Assembly: GCA_964408085.1 (NCBI GenBank)
Contig: CAYOYB010000001.1
Coordinates: 130,949-194,948, forward strand
Length of the DNA stretch: 64,000 nt
Direction of reading: 5' to 3'
Source: CAJLIR01 sp964408085
GTDB taxonomy: Bacteria; Bacillota_I; Bacilli_A; RF39; UBA660
Shown: positions 25,097 to 33,445 of the stretch, in pieces
How positions within the stretch are numbered: position 1 is the first letter of the stretch
How the letters are laid out: every line of letters starts with the position of its first letter
Notes under the pieces: model-generated
Seen by the model: only the letters and a program-made list of their open reading frames with translations
Told to the model about the DNA's origin: nothing
Database searches by the model: none
Program-made: the position numbers and the translations under genes

Positions 25097-25150
25097 AAAC
25101 TAGAAATTTTGGCTCTAGATTATCTAGAACCAAAATTTTAGTTTGTTTTT
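25097..25150 (+). terminator. Terminator after the protease gene
   Basis: A long interrupted stem combines AAACTA with TAGTTT (25097-25102/25139-25144), AAATTTTGG with CCAAAATTT (25104-25112/25130-25138) and an inner TCTAGA pair. A T-rich tract follows. Confidence 0.82.
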
Positions 25151-25283
25151 ATAACAGTAATATTATATATTAGAAATGTCAAAATAGTAGTATATTAATA
25201 TTTTAAGAATTATAGAAAGTAATACATAGAATTATGCAGAATTTTATTAATTAGGGTATAATATAAATGTAAGGAGAAAATTA

Positions 25284-25712
25284 ATGAGGACAAAGTTTAT
25301 TATAATTTTATTGCTTAGTGTATGTTTTATAGTAAGTGGTTGTAGTTTGAAAAATGATAATAAGAACGGAGATGAAAAATCAATTATGATAAGTGAAGAA
25401 AAAATAAAAAGCATTTCAAAAGGTGAAAAAATAGTTATTGAGAATTTTAGAAATAATAATGAAGTTAAAAAAACTATTTTAGACAAAAATGAAATAGGAG
25501 AAATATTAAATATTTTATCCCATGGGGTTGAAGAAAATGGTGTAGTAACATCAGAAAGTTGCAATTGGAAATTTCTTATATATGACGACAATGATAGTTT
25601 GATATCAACTGTTTGGATATGGGAAAGTGGTCATTTTGGTTTTAAAAATGACAAAGAGTATAGATTTCATACAGGAGATACGAAAATTTTAAAAGAAATA
25701 ATAGAGAAATAA
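25284..25712 (+). CDS. Small lipoprotein of unknown function
   Basis: The 142-aa protein has a lipoprotein signal peptide with lipobox VSGC (Cys at residue 20). The mature domain is unrecognised, charged and probably alpha/beta (FLIYDDNDSLISTVWIWESG). It lies after the protease terminator with its own AAGGAG ribosome site. It may be a surface immunity or sensing lipoprotein, but nothing in it proves this. Confidence 0.72.
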   Translation: MRTKFIIILLLSVCFIVSGCSLKNDNKNGDEKSIMISEEKIKSISKGEKIVIENFRNNNEVKKTILDKNEIGEILNILSHGVEENGVVTSESCNWKFLIYDDNDSLISTVWIWESGHFGFKNDKEYRFHTGDTKILKEIIEK

Positions 25713-25781
25713 TAAAAAATGATATAATTTTTTCTTCAATTTTTTGAATTCGCTTTTGTGTTTATTAAAGTTCAAAAATAA

Positions 25782-25934
25782 TTAGTATTACAAAATTATA
25801 AGCAATATACATTAAGTAGTTCTGACATTAGCAAATATGATTATGTTTTTCCAAATACTGATCAAAGTAATGAATTAGAAATCAAAAAATATGAAGAATT
25901 GAAAAAGAGCATAATTAATTATGCTAGAAATTAA
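25782..25934 (+). pseudogene. Possible C-terminal remnant of a lost gene
   Basis: In the 400-base gap 25,713-26,112 one frame stays open for 50 codons to a TAA and ends in a plausible helical tail (ELEIKKYEELKKSIINYARN). It has no start codon or ribosome site and is stopped just upstream by an in-frame TAA. It looks like the surviving 3' end of a decayed gene; chance is also possible. Apart from two terminators nothing else is seen in the gap. Confidence 0.35.
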
Positions 25935-25952
25935 TTGATTAGTTGATTTTTG

Positions 25953-25993
25953 AATCTAGTAGATAGTAAAGAAAAACTACTAGATTTTTATTT
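25953..25993 (+). terminator. Terminator downstream of the gene remnant
   Basis: A perfect 10-bp stem, AATCTAGTAG (25953-25962) with CTACTAGATT (25977-25986), is followed by TTTATTT. Its presence after the 50-codon remnant supports a former gene there. Confidence 0.7.
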
Positions 25994-26060
25994 CAGCATG
26001 TTATTAAGAAAAATTTTAAATTTACACATATTATTGTATACAAAGGTTGAAATCTTATAT

Positions 26061-26089
26061 AAAAAAATAGTCCTGTACTAGCGACTATT
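26061..26089 (-). terminator. Terminator of the kinase-like/receiver gene
   Basis: On the minus strand AATAGTC (26083-26089) pairs with GACTATT (26066-26072), followed by a T run. It lies about 25 bases after the stop of the minus-strand gene. Confidence 0.7.
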
Positions 26090-26112
26090 GCTTCAAAATA
26101 AATATTTATATT

Positions 26113-27252
26113 TTATAACAATTTTTTTATAAGTTCTTCTATCTTTTCCTTAGATAATGGTTTTTGAACATATCCATCAAATCCATACCGTTTTATAAAT
26201 ATATTATTGTTATTGCTATCTCCAGTAACTATAATAACTGGTAGATTGAAACCTGGCATATTTTTTAATTCTGATATTAACTCTGTCCCATTCATATTTG
26301 GCATCTGATTATCTGTAATAATTATATCGTAATCATCATAATTTTTTGATATAGCTTCAATACATTCTTCAGCACTAAAAACCATATCAGAATCAACATT
26401 AATTGTATTTAAAACCTCTTGATTCATTTTAGCAGTTGGTTTATTATCATCGACAATTAATGCCTTATACTTTTTCTTTTTCTTTTTAACTCTTTTAACT
26501 GAAAGATTTATTATCATATCACATTGTTTATTATTTTCGAAATGAATATCATTAGCAATTCTAAGTAAATTCTGACGAATTATCATAAAGCATGGATCAA
26601 TTTTAGAATCGATAATTTCGGGGCTTATATCTTCAATATTTAAAAGTGAGCATATATTTTCCATCTGTTCTTTTGTATCCCCAAATACTACATTATGGAT
26701 TCTAATTTCAATAATTGCATTAGATCTAACACTGTTTTTATTACTAACAGAGATTTTTATAATATCCTTTCTATTATTTTCAATTAATTTAAGAATTATC
26801 AATCTTAGAGCAGATAATAATTTGTTTTTATCACATATATATTGTTCTTCTATATCTTTAAAAATTAATTCAATATCCTTCTTTTTGGATATTTCTGAAG
26901 AAATATTTTTAATTAGTTTTTCTAATTCTTCTTTCAAATTTACTTTTTCTTCTATTGCTATAACTTCATCATTTATAATGACATCGATATTATTAAAATC
27001 CTGTTTTAATAGATTTAATGTATTTTTATAATCTAAACTATTTGTTTTTTCTAAATTTTCTAATTGTATGGCTGCATCATTAATAATTTGTTTTATAGCA
27101 TTTTCCTCAACAAAATTTCTCTTATACATATATTCAAAGTCAGCACTAATCAAATTTTTCAATTTTGTAATTTTACTAATTTGTCTTTTTGATAATAATA
27201 ATACTATTACAATTACTATAATACAACCACTACAAAATACTATATACCACAT
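26113..27252 (-). CDS. Membrane-tethered degenerate kinase with C-terminal receiver domain
   Basis: The 379-aa protein has one N-terminal membrane segment (residues 3-21), a helical region (25-125), a region resembling a histidine-kinase ATPase domain but lacking clear G boxes (about 125-255), a Lys-rich hinge and a canonical receiver domain (264-379). The receiver keeps its acidic pair (VDDN), phospho-acceptor D314 (IITDNQMP), T343 and K364. No DNA-binding domain is present. It may be a phosphate sink or scaffold in a relay. GAGGGA precedes the ATG. It is 14 bases downstream of its operon partner. Confidence 0.72.
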   Translation of the reverse strand: MWYIVFCSGCIIVIVIVLLLSKRQISKITKLKNLISADFEYMYKRNFVEENAIKQIINDAAIQLENLEKTNSLDYKNTLNLLKQDFNNIDVIINDEVIAIEEKVNLKEELEKLIKNISSEISKKKDIELIFKDIEEQYICDKNKLLSALRLIILKLIENNRKDIIKISVSNKNSVRSNAIIEIRIHNVVFGDTKEQMENICSLLNIEDISPEIIDSKIDPCFMIIRQNLLRIANDIHFENNKQCDMIINLSVKRVKKKKKKYKALIVDDNKPTAKMNQEVLNTINVDSDMVFSAEECIEAISKNYDDYDIIITDNQMPNMNGTELISELKNMPGFNLPVIIVTGDSNNNNIFIKRYGFDGYVQKPLSKEKIEELIKKLL

Positions 27253-27266
27253 TTTTTCCCTCTTTC

Positions 27267-27839
27267 CTATTTATTTTTTATGATATTATTTTCTTTTATA
27301 ATTAAAGGATTTACTTGCTCTATTACATATCCAAAATTTTCTATTGCATCTTGTAAGCATAAAACTAACGCCTTTGCATCTACACTATCATGATGATCTG
27401 GATATAAAATAGGCATACTATGAGATAAAATTTCAGGTAATCCTAAATTTTTAATTTCATTTGTTTTATTCATTTCTATTAATAGCAATGCAAATTTAGT
27501 TGCTGCTATCTTGGGATTTTTACTTTGCCTTTTATTTAAACAATAAGAAACATAATTAGAAATATGTCTTAATTCACATTCTTCCTGTGTTACAAATACA
27601 TATTCGTTAAGTGGATCAATTCTTAAATTATCTGGTTTATAAAATAAAACATAAGAAATAATATCTATTACATAATATTGATATTCCTGTTTCAAATATT
27701 TTCTTACTATCTCCTCAAAAGACATATTAAATTTTACTTTTTTACTATATTCTTTTAAAAGAATTTCTGATATCCTCCTAGCTTCAGTTTTTAAATCATT
27801 ATTAAAACTAGAGAATAAAGTTGATTTTATCTTTACCAC
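27267..27839 (-). CDS. Hypothetical protein in operon with the receiver protein
   Basis: The 190-aa protein is unrecognised and predicted mostly helical, with no signal peptide or membrane segment. The start is uncertain: GTG at 27839 keeps the full frame, but the only ribosome-like sequence (GAGG) sits almost on top of it, and the next ATG is 38 codons in. It shares an operon with the receiver protein and is divergent from an XRE regulator. Confidence 0.6.
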   Translation of the reverse strand: MVKIKSTLFSSFNNDLKTEARRISEILLKEYSKKVKFNMSFEEIVRKYLKQEYQYYVIDIISYVLFYKPDNLRIDPLNEYVFVTQEECELRHISNYVSYCLNKRQSKNPKIAATKFALLLIEMNKTNEIKNLGLPEILSHSMPILYPDHHDSVDAKALVLCLQDAIENFGYVIEQVNPLIIKENNIIKNK

Positions 27840-28017
27840 CTCATTACTAATATTTTATTGCAACGATATAAAAATTTATAAACATTATTTACTTCAGATT
27901 CCTTTTATTATCCGTTGTTAAAGTCGTATCTCGTTGTGACGTTCATTGTATATAATAGCCATATACTGTAAATTATTAATAGTAGAACTAGTTAAAATGC
28001 TAAGGGGGGTGAGCCAA

Positions 28018-28329
28018 ATGTCAACTATTGATATATTCTCGCAAAATTTAAGATATTACAGATTAGAATATAATAACAACGGAAAAATTACTAACGTAGA
28101 TGACATAGGGCTTTCACAAGAAAAATTAGCAGAATTAACCGATTTTACGACGCATTACATTAGTGATTTAGAACGTGGAAGATATGGTGCTACATTTGAA
28201 ACCTTAGACACCCTATCCGAAATATTACAAATTCCAGTATACAAGTTTTTCATTCAAAATCCTAAGGCAATAGGACTTCCTGAAAGACTAGATATTTATA
28301 GGAAAATGAAACGAAATAAATCACATTAA
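28018..28329 (+). CDS. XRE-family regulator
   Basis: The 103-aa protein has an HTH_3/XRE domain at about residues 8-72 (GLSQEKLAELTDFTTHYISDLERGRYGAT). The ATG at 28018 follows a strong GGGGGGTGAG site. It is divergent from the minus-strand operon at 26,113-27,839 across a 178-base gap that contains two CGTTGT direct repeats 20 bases apart (27,913 and 27,933). These may be its operator. It probably controls that operon or itself. Confidence 0.82.
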   Translation: MSTIDIFSQNLRYYRLEYNNNGKITNVDDIGLSQEKLAELTDFTTHYISDLERGRYGATFETLDTLSEILQIPVYKFFIQNPKAIGLPERLDIYRKMKRNKSH

Positions 28330-28351
28330 ATTATCAAATAATTCTCAAAAG

Positions 28352-28402
28352 AAAAGTAGTTAATCAGATCTCGCCAAAGATAATTTAATTACTTTTTTTT
28401 TT
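28352..28402 (+). terminator. Terminator after the XRE regulator
   Basis: AAAAGTAGTTAA (28352-28363) pairs with TTAATTACTTTT (28385-28396) with one wobble and a 21-base loop, followed by a long T run. It lies between convergent genes. Confidence 0.68.
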
Positions 28403-28841
28403 AGAACTCAAATTTATTTTTTATTTCTAGTACATCATGCAAGTTATTACGCTTATAAAAATAAATTATACATCCTATGTTTTCTCCTCTATATATGCGT
28501 TTTGCTTTAATTGCTTTATAGAAATATACACCTCTAATACGCTTATGGTTAATTATTTCGAGAAAAACGGAACATGACTCACTAAGATGTTTATCGTCAA
28601 CTATTTTTTTTAAATTATCGGATATATTAAAATTTAAATATGGCTTTACCCTTGTACCACAGGCAAAGATAATTTTTTCTTTATTGGTAATAATACACTC
28701 GATTTTTTTACTTGTTAAGTATTTAGAAAATCTCTTAACAATTTCATCATCTGAAATTAGATTTGCCTTTAAATCTTTTTTTATTGTTGCAACTAATTTT
28801 TTTGCATCAGCTTTGCTAAATGCAATTTTTTTAATTTTCAT
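28401..28841 (-). CDS. Hypothetical basic protein coupled to a Cys-containing mini-ORF
   Basis: The 146-aa protein is unrecognised and strongly basic. Its C-terminal part (IRGVYFYKAIKAKRIYRGENIGCIIYF) suggests an alpha/beta nucleic-acid or ligand-binding fold. The ATG at 28841 overlaps the TGA of a 13-codon ORF that owns the only strong ribosome site (AAGGAGG), so translation should depend on that mini-ORF. An in-frame TTG at 28856 has no ribosome site. Confidence 0.62.
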   Translation of the reverse strand: MKIKKIAFSKADAKKLVATIKKDLKANLISDDEIVKRFSKYLTSKKIECIITNKEKIIFACGTRVKPYLNFNISDNLKKIVDDKHLSESCSVFLEIINHKRIRGVYFYKAIKAKRIYRGENIGCIIYFYKRNNLHDVLEIKNKFEF

Positions 28842-28879
28842 TTTTTTATCTTGCAAATGTTACAACTAATACCTTTCAC
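28838..28879 (-). CDS. 13-codon Cys-containing mini-ORF
   Basis: A GTG start at 28879, preceded by AAGGAGG with proper spacing, opens a 13-codon frame, VKGISCNICKIKK. Its TGA overlaps the ATG of the 146-aa gene. It could be a leader peptide that couples translation or a very short bioactive peptide. The CNIC motif could be redox- or metal-responsive. Confidence 0.45.
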   Translation of the reverse strand: MKGISCNICKIKK

Positions 28880-29025
28880 TTTTTCCTCCTTTCATTCGTA
28901 ATCGATACTGCATGACTACTTTATAAGTATAACACATTTTTTCATTATTTCGTAGCATAATTGCTAGTTTTGCCCTAGCAGTATTTATTTATCAATTTTT
29001 ATACAATATTTATAGGAGGTATAAA

Positions 29026-29292
29026 ATGCGAGATATATACGAATTATTTGATTTAATTGGTCAAAATATGAAATCGATAAGATTAGACTTAATAAAAAAA
29101 TCCCAAGAAAAAGTTGCTGATGATATTGATATGAGTAGAGGATTTTTATCTCAAATCGAAAGCCCAAATGTTCAGACTGGAGTTTCTCTTGATACCTTAT
29201 TCATTCTCTCACAAAAATATAATTTTGATATTAGAGAGTTTTTTTATGGGTATGAAAAATTGCTAGTTCAAGATAAGAAAAAAGATGATTAA
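29026..29292 (+). CDS. Small XRE-family regulator
   Basis: The 88-aa protein is little more than an HTH_3/XRE domain (QEKVADDIDMSRGFLSQIES, about residues 28-47), with a lysine-rich end. AGGAGG precedes the ATG. It is divergent from the 146-aa gene and directly upstream of the secreted-protein/ABC island, either of which it may regulate. Confidence 0.85.
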   Translation: MRDIYELFDLIGQNMKSIRLDLIKKSQEKVADDIDMSRGFLSQIESPNVQTGVSLDTLFILSQKYNFDIREFFYGYEKLLVQDKKKDD

Positions 29293-29304
29293 TCATCTTT
29301 TTTC
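29278..29304. terminator. Palindromic terminator after the small XRE gene
   Basis: AAAAAAGATG (29278-29287) pairs with CATCTTTTTT (29294-29303) around an ATTAAT loop. The gene's last codons form the left arm. Confidence 0.88.
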
Positions 29305-29454
29305 TTATCCTAAACAGTTATAAATCAAATTTTGGGCATTTATTCGCATCTTTTGTCGAATCATAGTAGATTATTTAATGCTTTTATGATAAAATAACAT
29401 TAGCTTGGTAAATATTGTTAGGCAGTATTTTACAATATATCAAGCAATATTGTG

Positions 29455-29467
29455 TAAGAGCATTGCT
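29455..29467 (+). repeat. Left 13-bp inverted repeat flanking the secreted protein gene
   Basis: TAAGAGCATTGCT is the exact reverse complement of 29915-29927. It lies 16 bases before the start codon. Confidence 0.75.
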
Positions 29468-29483
29468 TGAAGGGAGAAATAAA

Positions 29484-29900
29484 ATGAAGAAAGTAAAATA
29501 TTTCCTAGCACTATTTTGTGCAACATTTATAATTGGAGGAACAAATTTAGTGTCTGCGTATACTACAGCACCTTCACTAAATGGGTTAAAGGCAGATTTT
29601 TTAGGAGATCCTCATTATACAAGTAGTTATACAAAAACAACATGGAGTGGTCAACAAGTTCAAGTTGTAAAGACAACAGGTAACAGAGAAGTTCAATTAG
29701 CAGAATTTACAGAAGACAATAAAGCTGTTAGTGGCTATGTTTGGATTGTGTTTAAGACAGGCGTAACTAAAGATTGGTCAGATTCAGCTTATCAAATTCC
29801 AACAGAAGTTTCTGGTTCAAAATATAAAATTGGTGCTAAATTAGCATTACCATGGGTTCAAACAAAAGTTGAAACAGGGACTTGGGTTCTAGATTTCTAA
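29484..29900 (+). CDS. Secreted 138-aa protein, candidate bacteriocin-like effector
   Basis: The protein has a clear signal peptide (residues 1-26, ending in LVSA). The mature ~112 residues are unrecognised, have no cysteines and are rich in Thr, Ser, Val, Lys and Trp (four Trp). The pattern suggests a small beta-sandwich, as in lactococcin-972-like or other secreted antibacterial proteins. AGGGAG precedes the ATG at 29484. The gene is framed by a perfect 13-bp inverted repeat and followed by an ABC transporter operon, the layout of a bacteriocin with its export/immunity genes. That role is inferred from context. Confidence 0.65.
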   Translation: MKKVKYFLALFCATFIIGGTNLVSAYTTAPSLNGLKADFLGDPHYTSSYTKTTWSGQQVQVVKTTGNREVQLAEFTEDNKAVSGYVWIVFKTGVTKDWSDSAYQIPTEVSGSKYKIGAKLALPWVQTKVETGTWVLDF

Positions 29901-29914
29901 AAATATAAAATAAT

Positions 29915-29927
29915 AGCAATGCTCTTA
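29915..29927 (+). repeat. Right 13-bp inverted repeat flanking the secreted protein gene
   Basis: AGCAATGCTCTTA is the exact reverse complement of 29455-29467. It begins 15 bases after the stop codon, so transcripts could close into a long-range stem around the whole gene. Confidence 0.75.
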
Positions 29928-29961
29928 TGCTAATTTGTTTTATATGAATTTTGGAGGAAAT

Positions 29962-30807
29962 ATGAAGAAGATAATAAATAAAAAAAATATATATTTCTTA
30001 ACCTCTATATTAATATTTGTAATTATATTATCAATAGTATTTCATTTTTATAAATATTCAGAAACAGAATGGCTTAAACATTTTGATAATACTTCGGGAT
30101 TAGATCAAATAAGTAATTTTTCTTTTTGGTGGTACATAGGTACTTATGGATTAATTGGTACCTTAATATATATATATCCTATAATTTTAGTAGTATTATC
30201 TTGTAATAGTTTTTATAAAATATATAGAAGTGGTTTTTTTCAAAATATTATATCGAGAGTCGGTTATAAAAAAACTATTATATTAGAGATAATAAAATCT
30301 TGGATTTATTCATTAATATTACCATTAACATCTTTTATTTCATTTATTATATGTAAATTTTGTTATCCCAATTCAACAATTACAAAATATGTAAATGCAG
30401 ATGGTTATCCATTTCAACTTGTTAATGATTTTATGGAAAATATGAATCCATATTTGTTTATGGTTATATATTTTATATTATTAGTCATATTTGGCATTAT
30501 AATCATAAACATAGGACTATGCTTTATAAAATTAGTAAAGAAATTTTATTTAGTAGTATTAGGTTCGTTTATTACATTTATTTTTATAGAAAATGTTAAT
30601 AATTTGTTATTAGCCCCTTTAGTAGCTAATATAACAGGAATAGAAAAGATGATGAATGGTTTTTCTCTATATAATATATATTATTTAAATTCATGTCCTA
30701 GTTTTATTTGGGAAATAATATTTAGTATAGTTTTGTTGATTGTTTCATCAATAGTTGTAGTAAAATTGTATTCTAAAAAAGAACAGGTGATTTTGGATTA
30801 TGAATAG
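29962..30807 (+). CDS. Membrane protein, probable ABC transporter permease subunit 1
   Basis: The 281-aa protein has six predicted membrane segments and few charged residues outside loops, as in ABC-2-type permeases. No specific family is recognised. ATG 29962 follows GGAGG. It is the first of three hydrophobic proteins preceding an ABC ATPase, with an 8-base overlap into the next gene. It probably forms the membrane channel with that ATPase. Confidence 0.7.
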   Translation: MKKIINKKNIYFLTSILIFVIILSIVFHFYKYSETEWLKHFDNTSGLDQISNFSFWWYIGTYGLIGTLIYIYPIILVVLSCNSFYKIYRSGFFQNIISRVGYKKTIILEIIKSWIYSLILPLTSFISFIICKFCYPNSTITKYVNADGYPFQLVNDFMENMNPYLFMVIYFILLVIFGIIIINIGLCFIKLVKKFYLVVLGSFITFIFIENVNNLLLAPLVANITGIEKMMNGFSLYNIYYLNSCPSFIWEIIFSIVLLIVSSIVVVKLYSKKEQVILDYE

Positions 30808-31531
30808 CAAACAGATTGTTAAAAATATATTAAAAGATTACTATAATACATTTGCATTTAAGTTTTTAATTATATATATTATATTTGGTATTTTGGTTTT
30901 TTCATTTTCTAATACTGAATTATCGTATATAAATATGATTTATTATGTCATGGGGCATCCATATTTAATTGCTTTTTTTCTAACACCAGTTTCTATATTT
31001 GCTACATTTCAAATATTAAATAGTGCTAGTGAAAATAAAAATATACTTATAAGATTCAAAAATAGGAAACAGTTATTACAATTTCAATTAAACTTAATAT
31101 TGAAAAATGTAATATTTATATTTGCTACTTTTTTATTTATTACTATATTATTTGCAAATCTTTTTTCAGATAGAAATCATTTTATATTACAAGATCCCTA
31201 TTATCCAGAAATAAATAATGTAATAGGATTAATATTTTTATTAATAAAGTTATTAATTTTTGTTCTTTCTATAACTATTATTAATATGTCTATTATAAAG
31301 ATTACTAAACAAAAAAAGATTTTAATAATTAATCTTCTAACATTAATTTCTTTTTTAGGGTATATTCCAGAACAAATTTCTATCTTATTTCCTGCACATT
31401 ATATAGGGTATTCATATCATTTCACTACATTTATTTCCAATATAATTTTTTCTAGTATATATTTATTAAGTGTATTAATTATAGCATGTATATATTATAA
31501 ATATAAGTGTATACAAAAGGAGTATAAATAG
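30800..31531 (+). CDS. Membrane protein, probable ABC transporter permease subunit 2
   Basis: The 243-aa protein has about six hydrophobic segments with short loops. It overlaps its upstream neighbour by eight bases and ends two bases before the next start, indicating coupled translation. It is unrecognised by family and assigned to the transporter by operon structure. Confidence 0.68.
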   Translation: MNSKQIVKNILKDYYNTFAFKFLIIYIIFGILVFSFSNTELSYINMIYYVMGHPYLIAFFLTPVSIFATFQILNSASENKNILIRFKNRKQLLQFQLNLILKNVIFIFATFLFITILFANLFSDRNHFILQDPYYPEINNVIGLIFLLIKLLIFVLSITIINMSIIKITKQKKILIINLLTLISFLGYIPEQISILFPAHYIGYSYHFTTFISNIIFSSIYLLSVLIIACIYYKYKCIQKEYK

Positions 31532-31532
31532 A

Positions 31533-32240
31533 ATGTGTAAATTCTTGTTGATTAATGATATTAAATCAATTATTGATAAGAAAAAATATTTATTTATATA
31601 TCTGTTATCAATAATATTATATCCAATATTTATTAAATTTGTCTTAGACTATGATTTTCGTGAAAGTAATATTATAGAAATATTTTATCAAAATGTTGGT
31701 GGAACAACACAAATGAATTCTTTAATAGAATATAGTCAATTGATACTAAATGTAGGTTTTATTGTATATGTGACAGTTTATTTATTTAATTTAAATATTG
31801 ATTATGGCAAAGAAATAGTTTTTTTAAGAATACCTTATCAAAAATGGTTAGATTATAAATTATTATCAGAAACATTAATTGTTACAATTATTTCCATTAT
31901 TGAGTTTTTGGTTTTGATTTTGTTATATTCTTTATTTGGAACTTATTTTAGTATTATAAAAATATTTTCAATAATAATTAATAGTATAATTTCAAATATT
32001 ATTTTAATGTTAATCACAATTGGTTTATTTCAAGTTTCAAAAAAGTATTTTGCAATTATTCTTTCGTTAATTTATTTGATTACCATTATATTGTCCACTA
32101 GTTCAACATTTGAATTTTTATCAAATATAATTTTTAGTTCATTTTATAAAGGTTATGAAATAATATATTTAATCATATTATACATTATAATTTACAAAAT
32201 TAGCATATTTAATATATATAAAATTTTTAGGAGGAAATAA
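31533..32240 (+). CDS. Membrane protein, probable ABC transporter permease subunit 3
   Basis: The 235-aa protein has about six hydrophobic segments and a basic end (FNIYKIFRRK). AAAGGAG lies about ten bases before ATG 31533. It is followed one base later by the ABC ATPase gene. Three different membrane partners for a single ATPase is unusual for simple immunity exporters. Confidence 0.68.
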   Translation: MCKFLLINDIKSIIDKKKYLFIYLLSIILYPIFIKFVLDYDFRESNIIEIFYQNVGGTTQMNSLIEYSQLILNVGFIVYVTVYLFNLNIDYGKEIVFLRIPYQKWLDYKLLSETLIVTIISIIEFLVLILLYSLFGTYFSIIKIFSIIINSIISNIILMLITIGLFQVSKKYFAIILSLIYLITIILSTSSTFEFLSNIIFSSFYKGYEIIYLIILYIIIYKISIFNIYKIFRRK

Positions 32241-32241
32241 A

Positions 32242-32871
32242 ATGTTAAAGTTAATAAATTTAAGCAAAAATATAGAAGGTAATTTAATATTGAAAAATAT
32301 TAATTTAGAATTAAGAAAAGGAAAAATATATGGAATTATAGGAAGAAATGGTAGTGGAAAAACCATGCTTCTTAACACAATTTGTGGATTTATCAAGCCA
32401 ACAGAGGGTAAAGTTTTATATAATGAAACCAATATATATGAAGAAAAAAATTTTTTATCAGAAGCAAGAGCATTAATTGAGAAACCTAAGTTTATTACAA
32501 ATTTGAGTGGATATGAAAATTTAGAATTATTAGCTGGTATTAATAATACTATAGGTAAAGAAGAAATTTTGCAAACGTTAAAAGATGTTGACCTTTTTGA
32601 AGAAAAAGATAAGAAATATCATAAATATTCATTAGGAATGAAACAAAAATTAGGAATTGCTCAAGTATTAATGGAAAATCCTTCTATAATGATATTTGAT
32701 GAACCATTTAATGGTTTAGATCAAAAAAGTGCCGAAAAAATCAGAAAAAAAATAATTCAAATGAAAAAAGATAAAATTATTATTATTGCAACTCATATTA
32801 AGGAGGATATAGAAGAGTTATGTGACATTGTTTATACAATGGATTCTGGCTCTTTAACAATGAATGAATGA
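32242..32871 (+). CDS. ABC transporter ATP-binding protein
   Basis: The 209-aa protein is a single nucleotide-binding domain. Walker A is GRNGSGKT (about residues 35-42), the signature motif is SLGMKQKLG, Walker B is IMIFDEP and the H-loop is ATH. It resembles CcmA/LolD-like ATPases of bacteriocin-immunity and peptide exporters. GGAGG precedes the ATG inside the end of the third membrane gene. It should power the three-subunit membrane complex. Confidence 0.92.
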   Translation: MLKLINLSKNIEGNLILKNINLELRKGKIYGIIGRNGSGKTMLLNTICGFIKPTEGKVLYNETNIYEEKNFLSEARALIEKPKFITNLSGYENLELLAGINNTIGKEEILQTLKDVDLFEEKDKKYHKYSLGMKQKLGIAQVLMENPSIMIFDEPFNGLDQKSAEKIRKKIIQMKKDKIIIIATHIKEDIEELCDIVYTMDSGSLTMNE

Positions 32872-33445
32872 TGTGTTTTTGCCCAACCTTATTAAAACGA
32901 TAAAAATAACTTTGATTAGTTCAATAATATTCTTTTTATTTATATATATTTTTTTGATAAAATTTTATAGTAGTTATGACAAAAATATTTTTCAAATAAA
33001 ATTTAATGATATAGATATGAATTGTTATTATTCAGAACAATATAATAATATGTTTATAGTTAGTGCATCTTCATCTGGATACAATTCTGTTGAAAAAAAT
33101 GTAAATGAAGTCGAATTAAAAGATGATATGTCTTTAGTAATTGATGAATATGAAGTATATTATAAGAATAATTATAAAAAAAATAATAATTTTAATTGGT
33201 TTTTTGATGCTAATTTAATTTATAATAAAACAAATAATAATGTTATTAATATAAAAATTTATAGAATGAATAAAAAAATCTATGATGGTACTTTATTAGA
33301 TAATTATAATGAAATTATAGATGAACCAGGTAGATATTATTTCCATATATATAATAAAAGAAAAATCAATATATTGTCATCTGTCAACACCCATATTAGT
33401 TTTAATGTAATTATAGGTGGAGGAAACTATGAAGAAAAAAATTAA
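32864..33445 (+). CDS. Membrane-anchored extracytoplasmic protein
   Basis: The 193-aa protein has one N-terminal membrane segment (about residues 16-35) and a Tyr/Asn-rich outer domain with predicted beta strands. It overlaps the ATPase gene by eight bases and the next gene by 17, so it belongs to the transporter operon. It is unrecognised; a surface immunity factor or transporter accessory is plausible. Confidence 0.65.
   Translation: MNDVFLPNLIKTIKITLISSIIFFLFIYIFLIKFYSSYDKNIFQIKFNDIDMNCYYSEQYNNMFIVSASSSGYNSVEKNVNEVELKDDMSLVIDEYEVYYKNNYKKNNNFNWFFDANLIYNKTNNNVINIKIYRMNKKIYDGTLLDNYNEIIDEPGRYYFHIYNKRKINILSSVNTHISFNVIIGGGNYEEKN

Noticed and set aside
29381..29395. TAAAAT as a -10 box for the secreted-protein gene.
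   Set aside because: No acceptable -35 lies at the right distance, so no promoter was called.
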